DNA of 64,000 bases from Mycolicibacterium sphagni (GTDB lineage Bacteria > Actinomycetota > Actinomycetes > Mycobacteriales > Mycobacteriaceae), in the NCBI RefSeq assembly GCF_002250655.1, contig NZ_NOZR01000003.1, positions 124,001 through 188,000 on the forward strand, read 5' to 3'. The notes under the pieces were generated by a model. The model had not been told where the DNA came from. It saw nothing but the letters and a program-made list of their open reading frames with translations, and searched no databases. The position numbers and the translations under genes were made by a program. Positions 8,322 through 18,250 of the stretch are shown here, piece by piece. Positions within the stretch are counted from its first letter, which is position 1. The number at the start of each line of letters is the position of its first letter.

Positions 8322-8950
8322 AGATTCCGCCAGGCCCGGGGGACGCCCACGCCGGCCGAGCGCAGTTCGAGTGCGGCCAGCCCGCGAATCGCGTACGGAT
8401 CCTCGCGCCGCCAGGCGCCGACCGGGTCGAAGCTGACCTCGGTGAGCCTGCGCAGCGGGCGGTTGGCCAGCGCCCGCAGTGCCAGCAGCTGTTCACCGGC
8501 CGGAGTTCTGGCCAGCATGATCACCGTCCACTTGCGGCGGAAGAACCGGATCCGCAGGAACAGCCACGGCATCCCGATCGCCAGAATCGGCGGCGCGGCC
8601 ACGGCGATGCCCAGCAGCACCGACAACCAGGTGGCCGTGGTGTCGAGGTTGTGCCCGGCCCCGGCCAGATCGAGGGCGGCCTCGCTCGCCGCCCGCAGGG
8701 GTTTGGACACGGTGTCGCCGACCAGCGGGATCTTGTGCGCGCTGTCGCCGGCGGAGTGCAGATTGTCGGAGATTCCGGTGGCGCCGTCCTTGACCTGGCG
8801 GCCCACCTCGGCGATGGTGGCGACCGCGGAGTGCACGGCCAGCCCGACCAGCACCCAGACCGTGATCCACGACGCGACCAGCAGGTCGCTGACCAACTGC
8901 GCCACGAGCCGGCCTGGTGTGGTGGCGTAGGGCAGGAACCTCGATCTCAT
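8312..8950 (-). CDS. Conserved membrane protein of unknown function
   Basis: 212 residues. Two hydrophobic segments: about 19-45 (VSDLLVASWITVWVLVGLAV) and about 105-130 (WLSVLLGIAVAAPPILAIGM), with an amphipathic, probably extracytoplasmic stretch between them. The C-terminal 75 residues are soluble and basic. ATG 8950 is chosen because it sits just before the first membrane segment and clears the divergent purC. No named family is recognised. Its stop codon is inside hairpin repeat copy 2. Confidence 0.8.
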   Translation of the reverse strand: MRSRFLPYATTPGRLVAQLVSDLLVASWITVWVLVGLAVHSAVATIAEVGRQVKDGATGISDNLHSAGDSAHKIPLVGDTVSKPLRAASEAALDLAGAGHNLDTTATWLSVLLGIAVAAPPILAIGMPWLFLRIRFFRRKWTVIMLARTPAGEQLLALRALANRPLRRLTEVSFDPVGAWRREDPYAIRGLAALELRSAGVGVPRAWRNLAR

Positions 8951-8989
8951 GGCTTGATCCCAGCACAGTCGCGGGGTATGAGCGGCCGA

Positions 8990-8995
8990 TAGGCT
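8990..8995 (+). promoter_or_regulatory. -10 element of purC (leaderless type)
   Basis: TAGGCT ends 6 bases before the purC ATG, with no purine-rich ribosome site between, so purC is probably leaderless. Confidence 0.5.
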
Positions 8996-9001
8996 GACGC
9001 G

Positions 9002-9895
9002 ATGCGCCCTGCTCTGAGCGACTATGAACATCTGGCCAGCGGTAAGGTTCGCGAGCTCTACCGCATCGACGACAAGCACCTGCTGTTCGTCGCCAGCGAC
9101 CGGATCTCGGCCTACGACTACATTCTGGACAGCCTGATCCCGGACAAGGGGCGCATCCTCACCGCGATGAGCGTGTTCTTCTTCGATTACATCGACGCGC
9201 CCAACCACCTGGCCGGGCCGCCCGACGATCCCCGCATCCCCGACGAGGTGCTGGGCCGTGCACTGGTGGTGCGTCAGCTGGAGATGGTGCCGGTCGAGTG
9301 CGTGGCGCGCGGCTACCTGACCGGCTCAGGCCTGCTCGATTATCAGCGAAACGGCAAGGTCTGCGGCATCGCGCTACCCCCTGGCCTGGTCGAGGCAAGC
9401 AGGTTCGACGAGCCGCTGTTCACCCCGGCGACCAAGGCCGAGCTGGGTGAGCACGACGAGAACATCTCGTTCAGCCGGACCATCGAGCTGGTGGGTGCCG
9501 TGCGTGCCAACCAGCTGCGAGAGCGCACCCTGCAGATCTACCTCCAGGCCGCCGACCATGCCTTGACGAAGGGGATCATCATCGCCGACACCAAGTTCGA
9601 GTTCGGTGTCGACGCCGACGACCGGGTGGTGCTGGCCGACGAAGTGTTCACCCCGGACTCGTCGCGGTATTGGCCTGCGGACACCTACCAAGCCGGTGTG
9701 GTGCAGCCCAGCTTCGACAAGCAATTCGTCCGCAACTGGCTCACCGGGCCCGAATCCGGCTGGGACCGTAACGGCTCCACGCCGCCGCCGCCATTGCCCG
9801 ACGACATCGTCGAGGCCACCAGAGCCCGCTACATCGAAGCCTACGAACGCATCTCAGGACTGTCGTTCGCCGACTGGATCGGACCCAGCGCATGA
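9002..9895 (+). CDS. purC: SAICAR synthetase (phosphoribosylaminoimidazole-succinocarboxamide synthase)
   Basis: 297 residues, ATP-grasp-like fold. Joins CAIR and aspartate to give SAICAR, the step before PurB. The N-terminus ([13 protein letters not shown]) and the nucleotide-binding [19 protein letters not shown] and IADTKFEFG segments are typical. Length is full. It overlaps the following S9 peptidase gene by 4 bases (ATGA), so the two are translationally coupled, as purC and ptrB are in M. tuberculosis. Confidence 0.96.
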   Translation: MRPALSDYEHLASGKVRELYRIDDKHLLFVASDRISAYDYILDSLIPDKGRILTAMSVFFFDYIDAPNHLAGPPDDPRIPDEVLGRALVVRQLEMVPVECVARGYLTGSGLLDYQRNGKVCGIALPPGLVEASRFDEPLFTPATKAELGEHDENISFSRTIELVGAVRANQLRERTLQIYLQAADHALTKGIIIADTKFEFGVDADDRVVLADEVFTPDSSRYWPADTYQAGVVQPSFDKQFVRNWLTGPESGWDRNGSTPPPPLPDDIVEATRARYIEAYERISGLSFADWIGPSA

Positions 9896-11979
9896 CCCCT
9901 CCCGTCGCCAAGCGCGTCGATACCGAGCGCGTCTACCACGACGACGTTTTCGTCGATCCCTATGAATGGCTGCGCGAGAAGTCCGACCCGGAGGTCATCG
10001 CCCACCTGGAAGCCGAGAACACATACGCCGACAAAGCGACCGAACACCTCGAGCCGTTGCGGCAGAAGATCTTCGACGAGATCAAGGCCCGCACCAAGGA
10101 AACCGACATGTCGATCCCGACTCGGCGCGGCGAATGGTGGTACTACGGGCGCAGTTTCGAAGGCAAGCAGTACGGCGCGCATTGCCGGTGCCCGATCGCC
10201 GGGCCCGATGACTGGGACCCGCCGGTGTTCGACGAGGACACCGACGTCCCCGGCGAGCAGGTACTGCTCGACGAGAACGCCGAAGCCGACGGCCATGACT
10301 TCTTCTCGCTCGGCGCCAGCAGCGTGAGTCTGGACGGCAACCTGCTCGCCTACTCGGTCGATATCGTGGGCGACGAGCGGTACACGTTGCGATTCAAGGA
10401 TTTACGCACCGGCGAGCTCTTCGCTGACGAGATCGCCGGTATCTCGTCCGGGGTCACATGGGCGGCCGACAACGCGACGGTCTACTACACCACCGTCGAC
10501 GAGGCGTGGCGTCCGGACACCGTGTGGCGCCATCGGCTCGGCTCGACCGAGCCCGACGAGCAGGTGTTCCACGAACCCGACGAACGGTTCTGGATCGGGA
10601 TGGGACGCACTCGCAGCAACAAGTACGTCATCATCGCGGCCGGCTCGGCGATCACCTCGCAGGTCTGGTTCGGCGACGCCGCGGACCCGAATACCGAGTT
10701 CACCAGCGTTCTTCCGCGCCGAGACGGTATCGAGTACTCAGTGGAGCACGCCGTCATCGGCGGTGAGGACAAGTTCCTCATCCTGCACAACGACGGCGCG
10801 GTCAACTTCACCCTCGTCGAAGCCCCGGTCGGCGATCCCACTGACCAGCGCACCCTGATCGCTGCGCGTGACGACGTTCGCCTCGATGGTGCCGACGCAT
10901 TCGCCGACCACCTGGTGGTCAGCTACCGGCGAGAGGCATTGCCCCGAATCCAGTTGTGGCCCATCAATGCTGACGGTTACGGCACGCCCGAGGAGATCGC
11001 CTTCGATTCGGAGCTGTCGTCGTCGGGTATGGCGGGCAACCCCAACTGGTCGACACCCAAGCTGCGGGTGGGCACCACCTCGTTCGTGACGCCGCTGCGC
11101 ATCTACGACCTGGACCTGGCCACCGGTGAGCGCACGCTACTGCGCGAACAACCGGTGCTGGGCGGCTACCGCCGTGAGGATTACGTCGAGCGCCGGGACT
11201 GGGCCGTCGCCGAGGACGGCACCCGGGTTCCGATCTCCATCATCCACAAGGCCGGAATCGAATTCCCCGCACCCGCGGTGCTCTATGGCTACGGGGCTTA
11301 CGAGTCGTCCGAGGATCCGCGCTTTTCGGTGGCCCGGCTGTCACTGCTCGACCGTGGGATGGTCTTCGCCATCGCCCACATTCGCGGCGGCGGTGAGATG
11401 GGGCGGCTCTGGTACGAGCACGGCAAGCTCCTCGAGAAGCGCAACACCTTCACCGACTTCATCGCGGTGGCACAGCATCTCGTCGACACCGGCCTGACCC
11501 GGCCGCAGAACCTGGTGGCACTCGGCGGCAGTGCCGGCGGTCTGCTGATGGGTGCCGTCGCCAACCTGGCGCCAAGGCTGTTCGCCGGAATCCTCGCGCA
11601 GGTACCGTTCGTCGACCCCCTCACCACGATCCTGGATCCGTCGTTGCCGTTGACGGTGACGGAGTGGGATGAGTGGGGAAACCCGTTGGAGAACAAGGAC
11701 GTCTACTTCTACATGAAGTCCTATTCGCCGTACGAGAACGTGGAAGCCAAGGAGTATCCGGCGATCCTGGCGATGACGTCGCTCAACGACACCAGGGTTC
11801 TCTACGTCGAGCCGGCGAAGTGGGTTGCCGCGCTTCGGCACACCAAGACCGACGCACATCCGGTGTTGCTGAAGACCCAGATGGCCGCCGGCCACGGCGG
11901 GATCAGCGGCCGCTACGAACGCTGGAAAGAGGCGGCGTTCCAGTACTCGTGGCTGCTTGCCACCGCGGGTGCTTGCTAG
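9892..11979 (+). CDS. ptrB: S9A-family serine oligopeptidase (oligopeptidase B type)
   Basis: 695 residues, cytosolic. An N-terminal seven-bladed propeller (about 75-420) is followed by an alpha/beta-hydrolase domain with nucleophile Ser547 in GGSAGG, Asp633 in SLNDTRV and His668 in AAGHGG. Cleaves short peptides after basic residues or proline, depending on subgroup. In M. tuberculosis the equivalent is split into ptrBa and ptrBb; here it is one intact frame. Start ATG overlaps the purC stop. Confidence 0.93.
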   Translation: MTPPVAKRVDTERVYHDDVFVDPYEWLREKSDPEVIAHLEAENTYADKATEHLEPLRQKIFDEIKARTKETDMSIPTRRGEWWYYGRSFEGKQYGAHCRCPIAGPDDWDPPVFDEDTDVPGEQVLLDENAEADGHDFFSLGASSVSLDGNLLAYSVDIVGDERYTLRFKDLRTGELFADEIAGISSGVTWAADNATVYYTTVDEAWRPDTVWRHRLGSTEPDEQVFHEPDERFWIGMGRTRSNKYVIIAAGSAITSQVWFGDAADPNTEFTSVLPRRDGIEYSVEHAVIGGEDKFLILHNDGAVNFTLVEAPVGDPTDQRTLIAARDDVRLDGADAFADHLVVSYRREALPRIQLWPINADGYGTPEEIAFDSELSSSGMAGNPNWSTPKLRVGTTSFVTPLRIYDLDLATGERTLLREQPVLGGYRREDYVERRDWAVAEDGTRVPISIIHKAGIEFPAPAVLYGYGAYESSEDPRFSVARLSLLDRGMVFAIAHIRGGGEMGRLWYEHGKLLEKRNTFTDFIAVAQHLVDTGLTRPQNLVALGGSAGGLLMGAVANLAPRLFAGILAQVPFVDPLTTILDPSLPLTVTEWDEWGNPLENKDVYFYMKSYSPYENVEAKEYPAILAMTSLNDTRVLYVEPAKWVAALRHTKTDAHPVLLKTQMAAGHGGISGRYERWKEAAFQYSWLLATAGAC

Positions 11980-11990
11980 TGTCTCATCGC

Positions 11991-12479
11991 ATGAGTCTGA
12001 CCGACATCCCGCTCACCACGCTCACCGGCGCATCCACCTCGCTGGCCGACTATGCCGACCGCGCGGTCCTCCTGGTCAACGTCGCCTCCAAGTGCGGCCT
12101 GACCCCGCAGTACGCAGCGCTGGAGCAGCTGGCCCGTGACTACGCCGACCGGGGCCTGACCGTCATCGGCGTGCCGTGCAACCAGTTCATGGGCCAGGAG
12201 CCGGGAACGGCGGAGGAAATCCAGACCTTCTGCTCGACTACCTACGGTGTGACGTTCCCGCTGCTGGCCAAGACCGACGTCAATGGGTCTGACCGGCATC
12301 CGTTGTACGCCGAGCTCACCACTTTCGCCGACGGTGACGGTGAAGCCGGCGACATCCAGTGGAACTTCGAGAAGTTCGTCATCGCGCCTGGCGGTACGGT
12401 CGTCAACCGGTTCCGGCCGCGCACCGAACCGGATGCCCCCGAAGTGGTCGCCGCGATCGAGGCGGTCCTGCCGGGCTGA
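11991..12479 (+). CDS. Glutathione/thioredoxin peroxidase-like protein (GPx family)
   Basis: 162 residues, Cys-type GPx. The peroxidatic Cys is in NVASKCGLTPQY, followed by the conserved GVPCNQF (possible resolving Cys) and WNFEKF (Trp of the active site). Reduces hydroperoxides; since mycobacteria lack glutathione, thioredoxin or mycoredoxin is the likely reductant (inference). ATG 11991 gives the normal family length; an earlier in-frame start would run back through the peptidase gene. 11 bases after ptrB, so probably cotranscribed. Confidence 0.92.
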   Translation: MSLTDIPLTTLTGASTSLADYADRAVLLVNVASKCGLTPQYAALEQLARDYADRGLTVIGVPCNQFMGQEPGTAEEIQTFCSTTYGVTFPLLAKTDVNGSDRHPLYAELTTFADGDGEAGDIQWNFEKFVIAPGGTVVNRFRPRTEPDAPEVVAAIEAVLPG

Positions 12480-12547
12480 ACCCGATGGTCGCCTGACATC
12501 TGACTGGCAGACACCGTCTGGACACTTGAAATTGCCACACTGCGAAG

Positions 12548-13252
12548 GTGGCTGGCCAACTCCTCGTGTCGGTGTCCGGGATCAGTGATCGGACGCGCCA
12601 CGACGTTGAAGAGTTCTGCGGCGCACTCGATGCCCGCACAGTTCCGCTGTCACTGCTCGTCGCGCCGAGGCTCAGGGATGGCTACCGCCTGGAATCCGAC
12701 GCACGCACCATCGGCTGGCTGACGGGCCGCCGGGGCGGCGGCGACGCGGTGGTGCTGCACGGGTTCGACGCGGCCGCCACCAAGAAGCGCCGCGGCGAGT
12801 TCGCCGCGTTACGCGCCCACGAGGCCAACCTTCGGCTGATGGGCGCCGACCGGGTTCTCGAGCACGTCGGCCTGCGCACCCGCTTGTTCGCGGCGCCGGG
12901 TTGGACGGTGTCCTCGGGAACCGCATTGGCGCTGCCCCGCAACGGCTTCCGACTGCTCGTCGATCTGCACGGGGTCACCGACCTGGTGTCGGGCGTTACG
13001 GTGCGCACCCGGGTGCTGGGCATCGGCGGAGGTTTCGTCACCGAACCGTGGTGGTGCCGCACGCTGGTGCTGTCCGCGGAGCGCACCGCGCGCCGCGGCG
13101 GTATCGTCCGATTGACCGTCACCGCGCGGCAATTGGGCAAGGTCGGCCCGCGACAGGCCATGCTCGACGCGATCGACCTGGCCTTGATGCACGGCTGCAC
13201 ACCCACTGTGTACCGGTGGGAAAAAGACGCCACCGCCGCGTCTGCGGCGTGA
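12548..13252 (+). CDS. DUF2334 family protein (polysaccharide-deacetylase-like fold)
   Basis: 234 residues, starts GTG. DUF2334 proteins resemble NodB-type deacetylases. Here SVSGISDRTRHDVEEF at the N-terminus takes the place of the usual metal-binding start, and DAVVLHGFD is the central strand. Corresponds in position to Rv0784 of M. tuberculosis. Activity is unproven; the first metal-binding Asp-Asp of true deacetylases is not obvious, so it may be non-catalytic. Confidence 0.8.
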   Translation: MAGQLLVSVSGISDRTRHDVEEFCGALDARTVPLSLLVAPRLRDGYRLESDARTIGWLTGRRGGGDAVVLHGFDAAATKKRRGEFAALRAHEANLRLMGADRVLEHVGLRTRLFAAPGWTVSSGTALALPRNGFRLLVDLHGVTDLVSGVTVRTRVLGIGGGFVTEPWWCRTLVLSAERTARRGGIVRLTVTARQLGKVGPRQAMLDAIDLALMHGCTPTVYRWEKDATAASAA

Positions 13253-14059
13253 CTAGCGGCCTGACCCGCTCGCCGTCGTCGCCATCCCGCCGTCGACCGG
13301 GATGATCGCCCCGTTCACGTAGGCCCCGGCCCGGCTGGCCAGAAATACCGCGATACCGGCCATGTCGTCCTCGCGGCCGATCCGCCGCATCGGCGACGAG
13401 GCCGCGATCGCATCGCCGAACGCGTCCAGCGTGGCGGCCATCATCTTCGACTGGAACGGGCCGGGGGCCACAGCGTTCACCGTGACATGTTGTGGTCCAA
13501 GCTCTTTGGCCAGCACCCGGGTCAGCTGATGCAGCGCGGCCTTGCTGGCCGAGTAGGAGTAGGTATGCGTCACCGGGACGTGGATCCCGTCGATACTGCC
13601 GATGTTGATCACCCGCGCGGGGTCGTCCGCAGTGCCGGCCGTGCGCAGCGCATCCGCCAGCTCCTGCACCATCCAGAACGGCGACTTCACGTTGAGGTCG
13701 AGCACCTTGTCCCACGCCGATGCGGGAAACGACTCCAGCGGCTCACCCCACGTCGCTCCGGCGTTGTTGACCAGGATGTGCAGCTGGTCGGGGTCGGTGC
13801 CGGCGAGCACCTCGGCGGCCAACCGCTTGCACTCGTCCTGACTGGACAGATCGGCCGGAATGGCACGGACCGCCCCGAACGCCGAGAGCTCCTCGACGGC
13901 CTGCTCGCACTTGTCGGCCTTGCGGGAACTGATGATCACGCTGGCGCCGGCCTGCAGCAGACCGCGCGCGATCATCACCCCGATGCCGCTGCTGCCGCCG
14001 GTCACCAGCGCGGTCTTGCCGGACAGTCCGAATAGGTGATCCAAATCAGCAGAACTCAT
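13253..14059 (-). CDS. SDR-family oxidoreductase (RhlG/3-oxoacyl reductase-like)
   Basis: 268 residues. TGGSSGIG cofactor motif, NNAG, catalytic YSASK, and the C-terminal YVNGAIIPVDGG typical of classical SDRs. ATG 14059 has a GAGAGG ribosome site six bases upstream; a TTG one codon earlier is less likely. Its stop adjoins that of the convergent DUF2334 gene with no gap. Substrate unknown. Confidence 0.88.
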   Translation of the reverse strand: MSSADLDHLFGLSGKTALVTGGSSGIGVMIARGLLQAGASVIISSRKADKCEQAVEELSAFGAVRAIPADLSSQDECKRLAAEVLAGTDPDQLHILVNNAGATWGEPLESFPASAWDKVLDLNVKSPFWMVQELADALRTAGTADDPARVINIGSIDGIHVPVTHTYSYSASKAALHQLTRVLAKELGPQHVTVNAVAPGPFQSKMMAATLDAFGDAIAASSPMRRIGREDDMAGIAVFLASRAGAYVNGAIIPVDGGMATTASGSGR

Positions 14060-14084
14060 CAAAACCCTCTCAGCGCAGGATATT

Positions 14085-14723
14085 TCAGAACCGGAACGAC
14101 TTCTCTTCCGGCAATACCCTGAAGTCGGTGTCGGTCATCTCGGTCAGCCGACCGTAATAGATTCCCCGCGCCTCCGGTGCCACTACGCCCTGATGAATCG
14201 GCACGGCGTGCTCGGGCGCGACCGCCCGCAGGTAGTCGACCGCCTCGGAGATCTTCATCCACGGCGCGGCTGCCGGGGTGGCCAGCACGTCCACCGGCTC
14301 GCCGGGCACGAACAAGGCGTCGCCGGGATGCATGAGCCGGGCGGGGTGCTCGGCATCGCCGACCAGATACGAGATGTTGTCGATCACCGGGATCTCCGGA
14401 TGGATCACGGCATGCCGGCCGCCCACTCCGCGGATGGTCAGCCCCGCCACGTCCAGCTGGTCGCCGACATGCACCGCCCGCCACGGTTCACCGAGCTCGG
14501 CCGCGGTCGCGGGATCGGCGTACAGCACCGCGTTCGGGTTGGCCTCCATCAGCGCGGGCAGTCGATCCCGGTCGGCGTGGTCGGGATGTTGATGGGTGAT
14601 CAGGATGGCCGATAACCCCGTCACACCCTCGAAACCGTGGGAGAAGTTGCCCGGATCGAACAACAGCGTCGCGCCGTCGAACTCGGCGAGAAGACATGAA
14701 TGCCCGAAATGCGTGAGTTCCAT
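14085..14723 (-). CDS. Metallo-beta-lactamase-fold hydrolase (UlaG-like)
   Basis: 212 residues. Metal-binding motif THQHPDHAD (H44, H46, D48, H49), GGRHAVIHPEIP and MHPGDALFVP supply the further ligands of the MBL fold. The N-terminus (MELTHFGHSCLLAEFDGATL) is typical of the small MBL/UlaG group. Corresponds to Rv0786c. 25 bases upstream of the SDR on the same strand; the pair may form an operon. Substrate unknown. Confidence 0.9.
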   Translation of the reverse strand: MELTHFGHSCLLAEFDGATLLFDPGNFSHGFEGVTGLSAILITHQHPDHADRDRLPALMEANPNAVLYADPATAAELGEPWRAVHVGDQLDVAGLTIRGVGGRHAVIHPEIPVIDNISYLVGDAEHPARLMHPGDALFVPGEPVDVLATPAAAPWMKISEAVDYLRAVAPEHAVPIHQGVVAPEARGIYYGRLTEMTDTDFRVLPEEKSFRF

Positions 14724-14741
14724 GTTTACGATTGTGCGCGC

Positions 14742-15413
14742 ATGGGGAGGCGTGAACACGTGCGATTGGTCGTCGCGATGATGCTGGTGGCCTGCGGGCT
14801 CGCCGTCGCACCGCCCGCTGCCGCCGAACCCGACCTGTGCCCGCCCAATTGCGACCGCATCCCCGACGCAGCCTGGATCGCGCCGTGGGCGATGCCGCTC
14901 AATGCCCGCTACACCTGGCCCCGCCTGGCCGGGGTAGCAGTCACCGCCCCCGCACCCCGGTTCCGCTTCGAGGAACTGTGCGGCACGCCGCCGGTGGCTG
15001 CCGACCCGCGCGCTTACGCCGTCGCCGAACGGGCCACCGTAGTCAATCCCGACGGCCAGTGGCAGCTGCAAGCCACTGTGGTGCACTGGCGCGGCGAGAC
15101 CTGGCGCGGCGGTCAACTGGCCGACGATGTCTTTCACACCGCGGTCGCTTCGCTGCGGTCCTGCCAGCGCACCAATCCGATGGCCTCACCGTCGCTGACG
15201 GTCGACGAGCCAGACCGGGTGGCGGCAGTGATCAGCGGACCGGTGATCCTGCACGAGTTCCTGGTGGCCAGCCCGGCCAACAGCACGGTGACGGAATTGG
15301 CGCTGTGGGCTAGCGCTCCGCCGCTGATCGCGTGGCCGATGGGCGGCGACGAGACGGTGCTCGAGGAGCTCGGCGCGCCGCTGTGCACCGCCTACATCGG
15401 GTCGTGCCCGTGA
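14742..15413 (+). CDS. Secreted protein of unknown function
   Basis: 223 residues. Signal peptide: basic start (MGRREHVR), hydrophobic core LVVAMMLVACGLAVAPP and an AAA-EPD cleavage site near residue 28. The mature part has five or more cysteines (CPPNC, CGTPP, SCQR, and C-terminal C...SCP) that could form disulfides. Equivalent by position to Rv0787. The gene is divergent from the MBL-fold gene with only 18 bases between starts, and precedes purS. Confidence 0.82.
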   Translation: MGRREHVRLVVAMMLVACGLAVAPPAAAEPDLCPPNCDRIPDAAWIAPWAMPLNARYTWPRLAGVAVTAPAPRFRFEELCGTPPVAADPRAYAVAERATVVNPDGQWQLQATVVHWRGETWRGGQLADDVFHTAVASLRSCQRTNPMASPSLTVDEPDRVAAVISGPVILHEFLVASPANSTVTELALWASAPPLIAWPMGGDETVLEELGAPLCTAYIGSCP

Positions 15414-15464
15414 CCCGCCGGTACAGTTACAGCGCAACATTCGTCGACGTCAGCAGGAGCGACT

Positions 15465-15704
15465 GTGGCCCGTGTAGTGGTCAACGTGATGCCCAAAGCC
15501 GAGATCCTCGACCCGCAGGGTCAGGCGATCGTCGGCGCATTGGGCCGGCTGGGACACGCCGGAATCTCAGATGTCCGGCAGGGCAAGCGATTCGAGCTCG
15601 AAGTCGACGATTCGATCAGCGACTCGGAGCTGGCTGAGATCGCCGAGTCGCTGCTGGCCAACACCGTCATCGAGGACTGGTCGGTCACCCGGGATCCCTC
15701 GTGA
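15465..15704 (+). CDS. purS: FGAM synthase subunit PurS
   Basis: 79 residues, GTG start with an AGGAG site 7 bases before it. PurS is the small structural subunit that bridges PurL and PurQ in the three-part formylglycinamidine synthase of Gram-positive bacteria. A -10-like TACAGT lies at 15422-15427. The next gene, purQ, overlaps it by 4 bases (GTGA). Confidence 0.95.
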   Translation: MARVVVNVMPKAEILDPQGQAIVGALGRLGHAGISDVRQGKRFELEVDDSISDSELAEIAESLLANTVIEDWSVTRDPS

Positions 15705-16378
15705 GCGCGCGGATCGGGGTCATCACCTTCCCCGGCACGCTCGACGACGTCGACGCCGCCCGCGCGGTGCGGCTGGCCGGCGCCGAGGCGGTCAGCCTCT
15801 GGCACGGCGACGCCGACCTCAAGGGCGTCGACGCTGTGGTGGTGCCCGGTGGTTTCTCCTATGGGGACTACCTGCGCTGCGGCGCGATCGCCAAGTTCGC
15901 GCCCGTCATGGGTGAGGTCATCACCGCGGCCGGCTCGGGGTTGCCGGTGCTCGGCATCTGCAACGGTTTCCAGGTGCTGTGCGAGGCGGGACTGCTGCCC
16001 GGCGCGCTGACCCGCAATGCGGGCCTGCACTTCGTCTGCCGCGACGTGTGGCTGAAGGTCAACTCGATCACCAGCGCGTGGACGTCGCGCTACGAGTCCG
16101 GCGCCGAGCTGCTGATACCGCTGAAATCCGGGGAAGGCCGCTACGTGGCCAGTGAGGCCGTGCTCGACGAACTCGAGGGCGAGGGCCGGGTGGTCTTCCG
16201 CTACGCCGACAACCCGAACGGCTCGATGCGCGATATCGCCGGAATAAGCTCGGCCAACGGCCGGGTCGTCGGGCTGATGCCGCACCCGGAGCACGCCACC
16301 GAAGCGCTGACCGGCCCGTCGGACGACGGGCTCGGACTGTTCTACTCCGCGCTGGACGCCGTGCTGGCCGCCTCCTAG
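15701..16378 (+). CDS. purQ: FGAM synthase subunit PurQ (glutaminase)
   Basis: 225 residues, class I glutamine amidotransferase. Nucleophile Cys in GICNGFQ and the His/Glu pair in MPHPEHA. Supplies ammonia to PurL for conversion of FGAR to FGAM. Overlaps purS by 4 bases, so the stoichiometric subunits are translationally coupled; the purL subunit is encoded 5.8 kb away. Confidence 0.96.
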   Translation: MSARIGVITFPGTLDDVDAARAVRLAGAEAVSLWHGDADLKGVDAVVVPGGFSYGDYLRCGAIAKFAPVMGEVITAAGSGLPVLGICNGFQVLCEAGLLPGALTRNAGLHFVCRDVWLKVNSITSAWTSRYESGAELLIPLKSGEGRYVASEAVLDELEGEGRVVFRYADNPNGSMRDIAGISSANGRVVGLMPHPEHATEALTGPSDDGLGLFYSALDAVLAAS

Positions 16379-16388
16379 ACAGTCCGGC

Positions 16389-17186
16389 TCAGGCGGTCAG
16401 CGCGACCGACGCCTCTGCGGTGTAGCAGAGGAACGTCAGCGTCTCCTGCATGTACAGCTGCACGCTGTCGGCGTCGTGGCTCAGGTAGCCGATCGCGACA
16501 TCGGTGCCCAACTGGAGGTCGAAGTCCCCGCCGCGGGTGCTCAGCAGGAACGCGCCGTCGATCGCGGGCGCCCAGATGATCTCGCCATCGACCAGCCGGT
16601 TGAGGTGCTCGCGGATCGGATAGCCGTGCTCGGTGGTCTCACTGACCTTGGTGTAGGCGTCGGCGGACAGCAGCACCGAGTAGGGCCCGTCCACGCCGGC
16701 CAGCCGAAGCTCGGACAGCGCCTGGGCGAAAACGTCCGGGTACTCGCGGGCATCCTCGGGCAGCGCCAGCGCCGGGTTGGAGCTGCAGCTGCGGATGCCG
16801 TCGATCGACGCCGCGGAGTAGCCCTCGAAGATCGCCCGGTCCTCGATGAACGCCAGCTTCTTGGCGGCGTCCTTGACCGGATCCCAGTCGGAGTCCTGGG
16901 CGCCGCGCTCCACGTCGTCGATCGCGTTGCGCGACACGGTGAAGGGCACCCGCAGCCGCACCAGCGGCTTGGACTCGCGAAGGTGGGCCACCACACCGTC
17001 GGCCGGCGCGGGCACGTCGCGCAGATGGCCGGTGCTGACCGCAGCCGTCACCGGCCCGCCCGGCTCGCTCACGTCCACGACCCGACGACCGGCGATGTGT
17101 CGCTTGAAGGTCCGGGTGGCCTCCAATTCGATTTCATCCCAAGCGGATTCGGTGATCGGGGCGAGCTCGCGGTAAAGGTTGTTCAT
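16389..17186 (-). CDS. cfp29: Encapsulin shell protein (Cfp29 type, family 1)
   Basis: 265 residues, HK97-type capsid fold that self-assembles into a protein nanocompartment. The start MNNLYRELAPITESAWDEIE and the end ETLTFLCYTAEASVALTA are strongly conserved in family 1 encapsulins; M. tuberculosis Cfp29 (Rv0798c) is the same. The start overlaps the DyP peroxidase stop by one base (TGATG), which couples shell and cargo synthesis. It is convergent with purQ, 10 bases apart. Confidence 0.96.
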   Translation of the reverse strand: MNNLYRELAPITESAWDEIELEATRTFKRHIAGRRVVDVSEPGGPVTAAVSTGHLRDVPAPADGVVAHLRESKPLVRLRVPFTVSRNAIDDVERGAQDSDWDPVKDAAKKLAFIEDRAIFEGYSAASIDGIRSCSSNPALALPEDAREYPDVFAQALSELRLAGVDGPYSVLLSADAYTKVSETTEHGYPIREHLNRLVDGEIIWAPAIDGAFLLSTRGGDFDLQLGTDVAIGYLSHDADSVQLYMQETLTFLCYTAEASVALTA

Positions 17187-18208
17187 CAGGGCTGTCCTTT
17201 CAGGCTGCCGATCGCCAATGTGCCGTCGGAGGGGGTGGCGAATGCCGGGGGAGCTGTCGCGATCTCACCGAAGTCCGGCAAGGGCGGGGGATCGTCGAGG
17301 AAGTCGACGACGGGGGTGAAGAACAGGGCGCCCGTCAGCGCCGTGGAGAAGTCGAGGATGCGGTCGGTGTTGCCTGGCGGGTCCCCGATGAACATGTTCT
17401 CCAGCATCTTCTCGGTGACGTCCGGGGACCGCGAATAGCCGATGTAGTACGTCCCGAACTCGCCCTTGCCGATCTCGCCGAACGGCATGTTGGCCCGCAC
17501 GATCTTGCGCTCGTTGCCGTCAGCGTCCTCGATCACGTTCAGCGCGAGGTGGGAATTCGCAGGCTTCACGTCGTCGGCCATTTCGATGTCCTCGAGCTTG
17601 CTGCGCCCGATCACGCGTTCCTGCTCGGTCACCGACAACGACTCCCACGACGACATGTCGTGAACGTACTTCTGGATGTGCACGTAGCAGCCACCTGCGA
17701 AATCCGGGTCCTCGTCGCCGATCTCGGTGGCGCTCACCGCCACCGGGCCGGCCGGATTCTCGGTGCCGTCGACGAAGCCGAGCAGATCGCGGTTGTCGAA
17801 GAACTTGAAGCCGTGCACCTCGTCGACGATCGTGATCGCCCCGGCCATCGCCTTGGCTACCCGCCCGGCCAGCTCGAAGCAGACGTCGAGCACCTCGGCG
17901 CGGATGTGGAACAGCAGATCGCCCGGTGTCGAGGGCGCGTGGTGACGGGCACCGGTCAGCTCGATGAACGGGTGCAGATCCTTGGGCCGCGGCCCGGAGA
18001 ACAACCGATCCCAGGCGTCGGACCCGATCGAGGTGACCATCGACAGGTGTTTGGACGGATCGCGAAACCCGACCGCCCGCGTCAGACCCGACAGATCGGC
18101 CAGTGCATCGTGCACCACCGCCTCGCCGCCGTCATCGATGGTCGCCACCAGAAAAATGGCCGCCGGTGTCAAGGGCGCCAGCACCGGTTGCGGCTGTGGA
18201 GGAGGCAC
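17186..18208 (-). CDS. DyP-type heme peroxidase, encapsulin cargo
   Basis: 340 residues, GTG start. DyP motif GFVDG at 144-148 with the catalytic Asp147, proximal heme ligand His220 (NSHL) and distal Arg238. The last 13 residues (DGTLAIGSLKGQP) form an encapsulation peptide after a proline-rich linker (about 310-325); this docks the enzyme inside the encapsulin shell encoded just downstream. The system is reported to matter for oxidative and acid stress in M. tuberculosis (Rv0799c). Confidence 0.96.
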   Translation of the reverse strand: MPPPQPQPVLAPLTPAAIFLVATIDDGGEAVVHDALADLSGLTRAVGFRDPSKHLSMVTSIGSDAWDRLFSGPRPKDLHPFIELTGARHHAPSTPGDLLFHIRAEVLDVCFELAGRVAKAMAGAITIVDEVHGFKFFDNRDLLGFVDGTENPAGPVAVSATEIGDEDPDFAGGCYVHIQKYVHDMSSWESLSVTEQERVIGRSKLEDIEMADDVKPANSHLALNVIEDADGNERKIVRANMPFGEIGKGEFGTYYIGYSRSPDVTEKMLENMFIGDPPGNTDRILDFSTALTGALFFTPVVDFLDDPPPLPDFGEIATAPPAFATPSDGTLAIGSLKGQP

Positions 18209-18250
18209 CGTTAGACCCTAACCAATACGACGTCGGCGATGATGGTGAAC

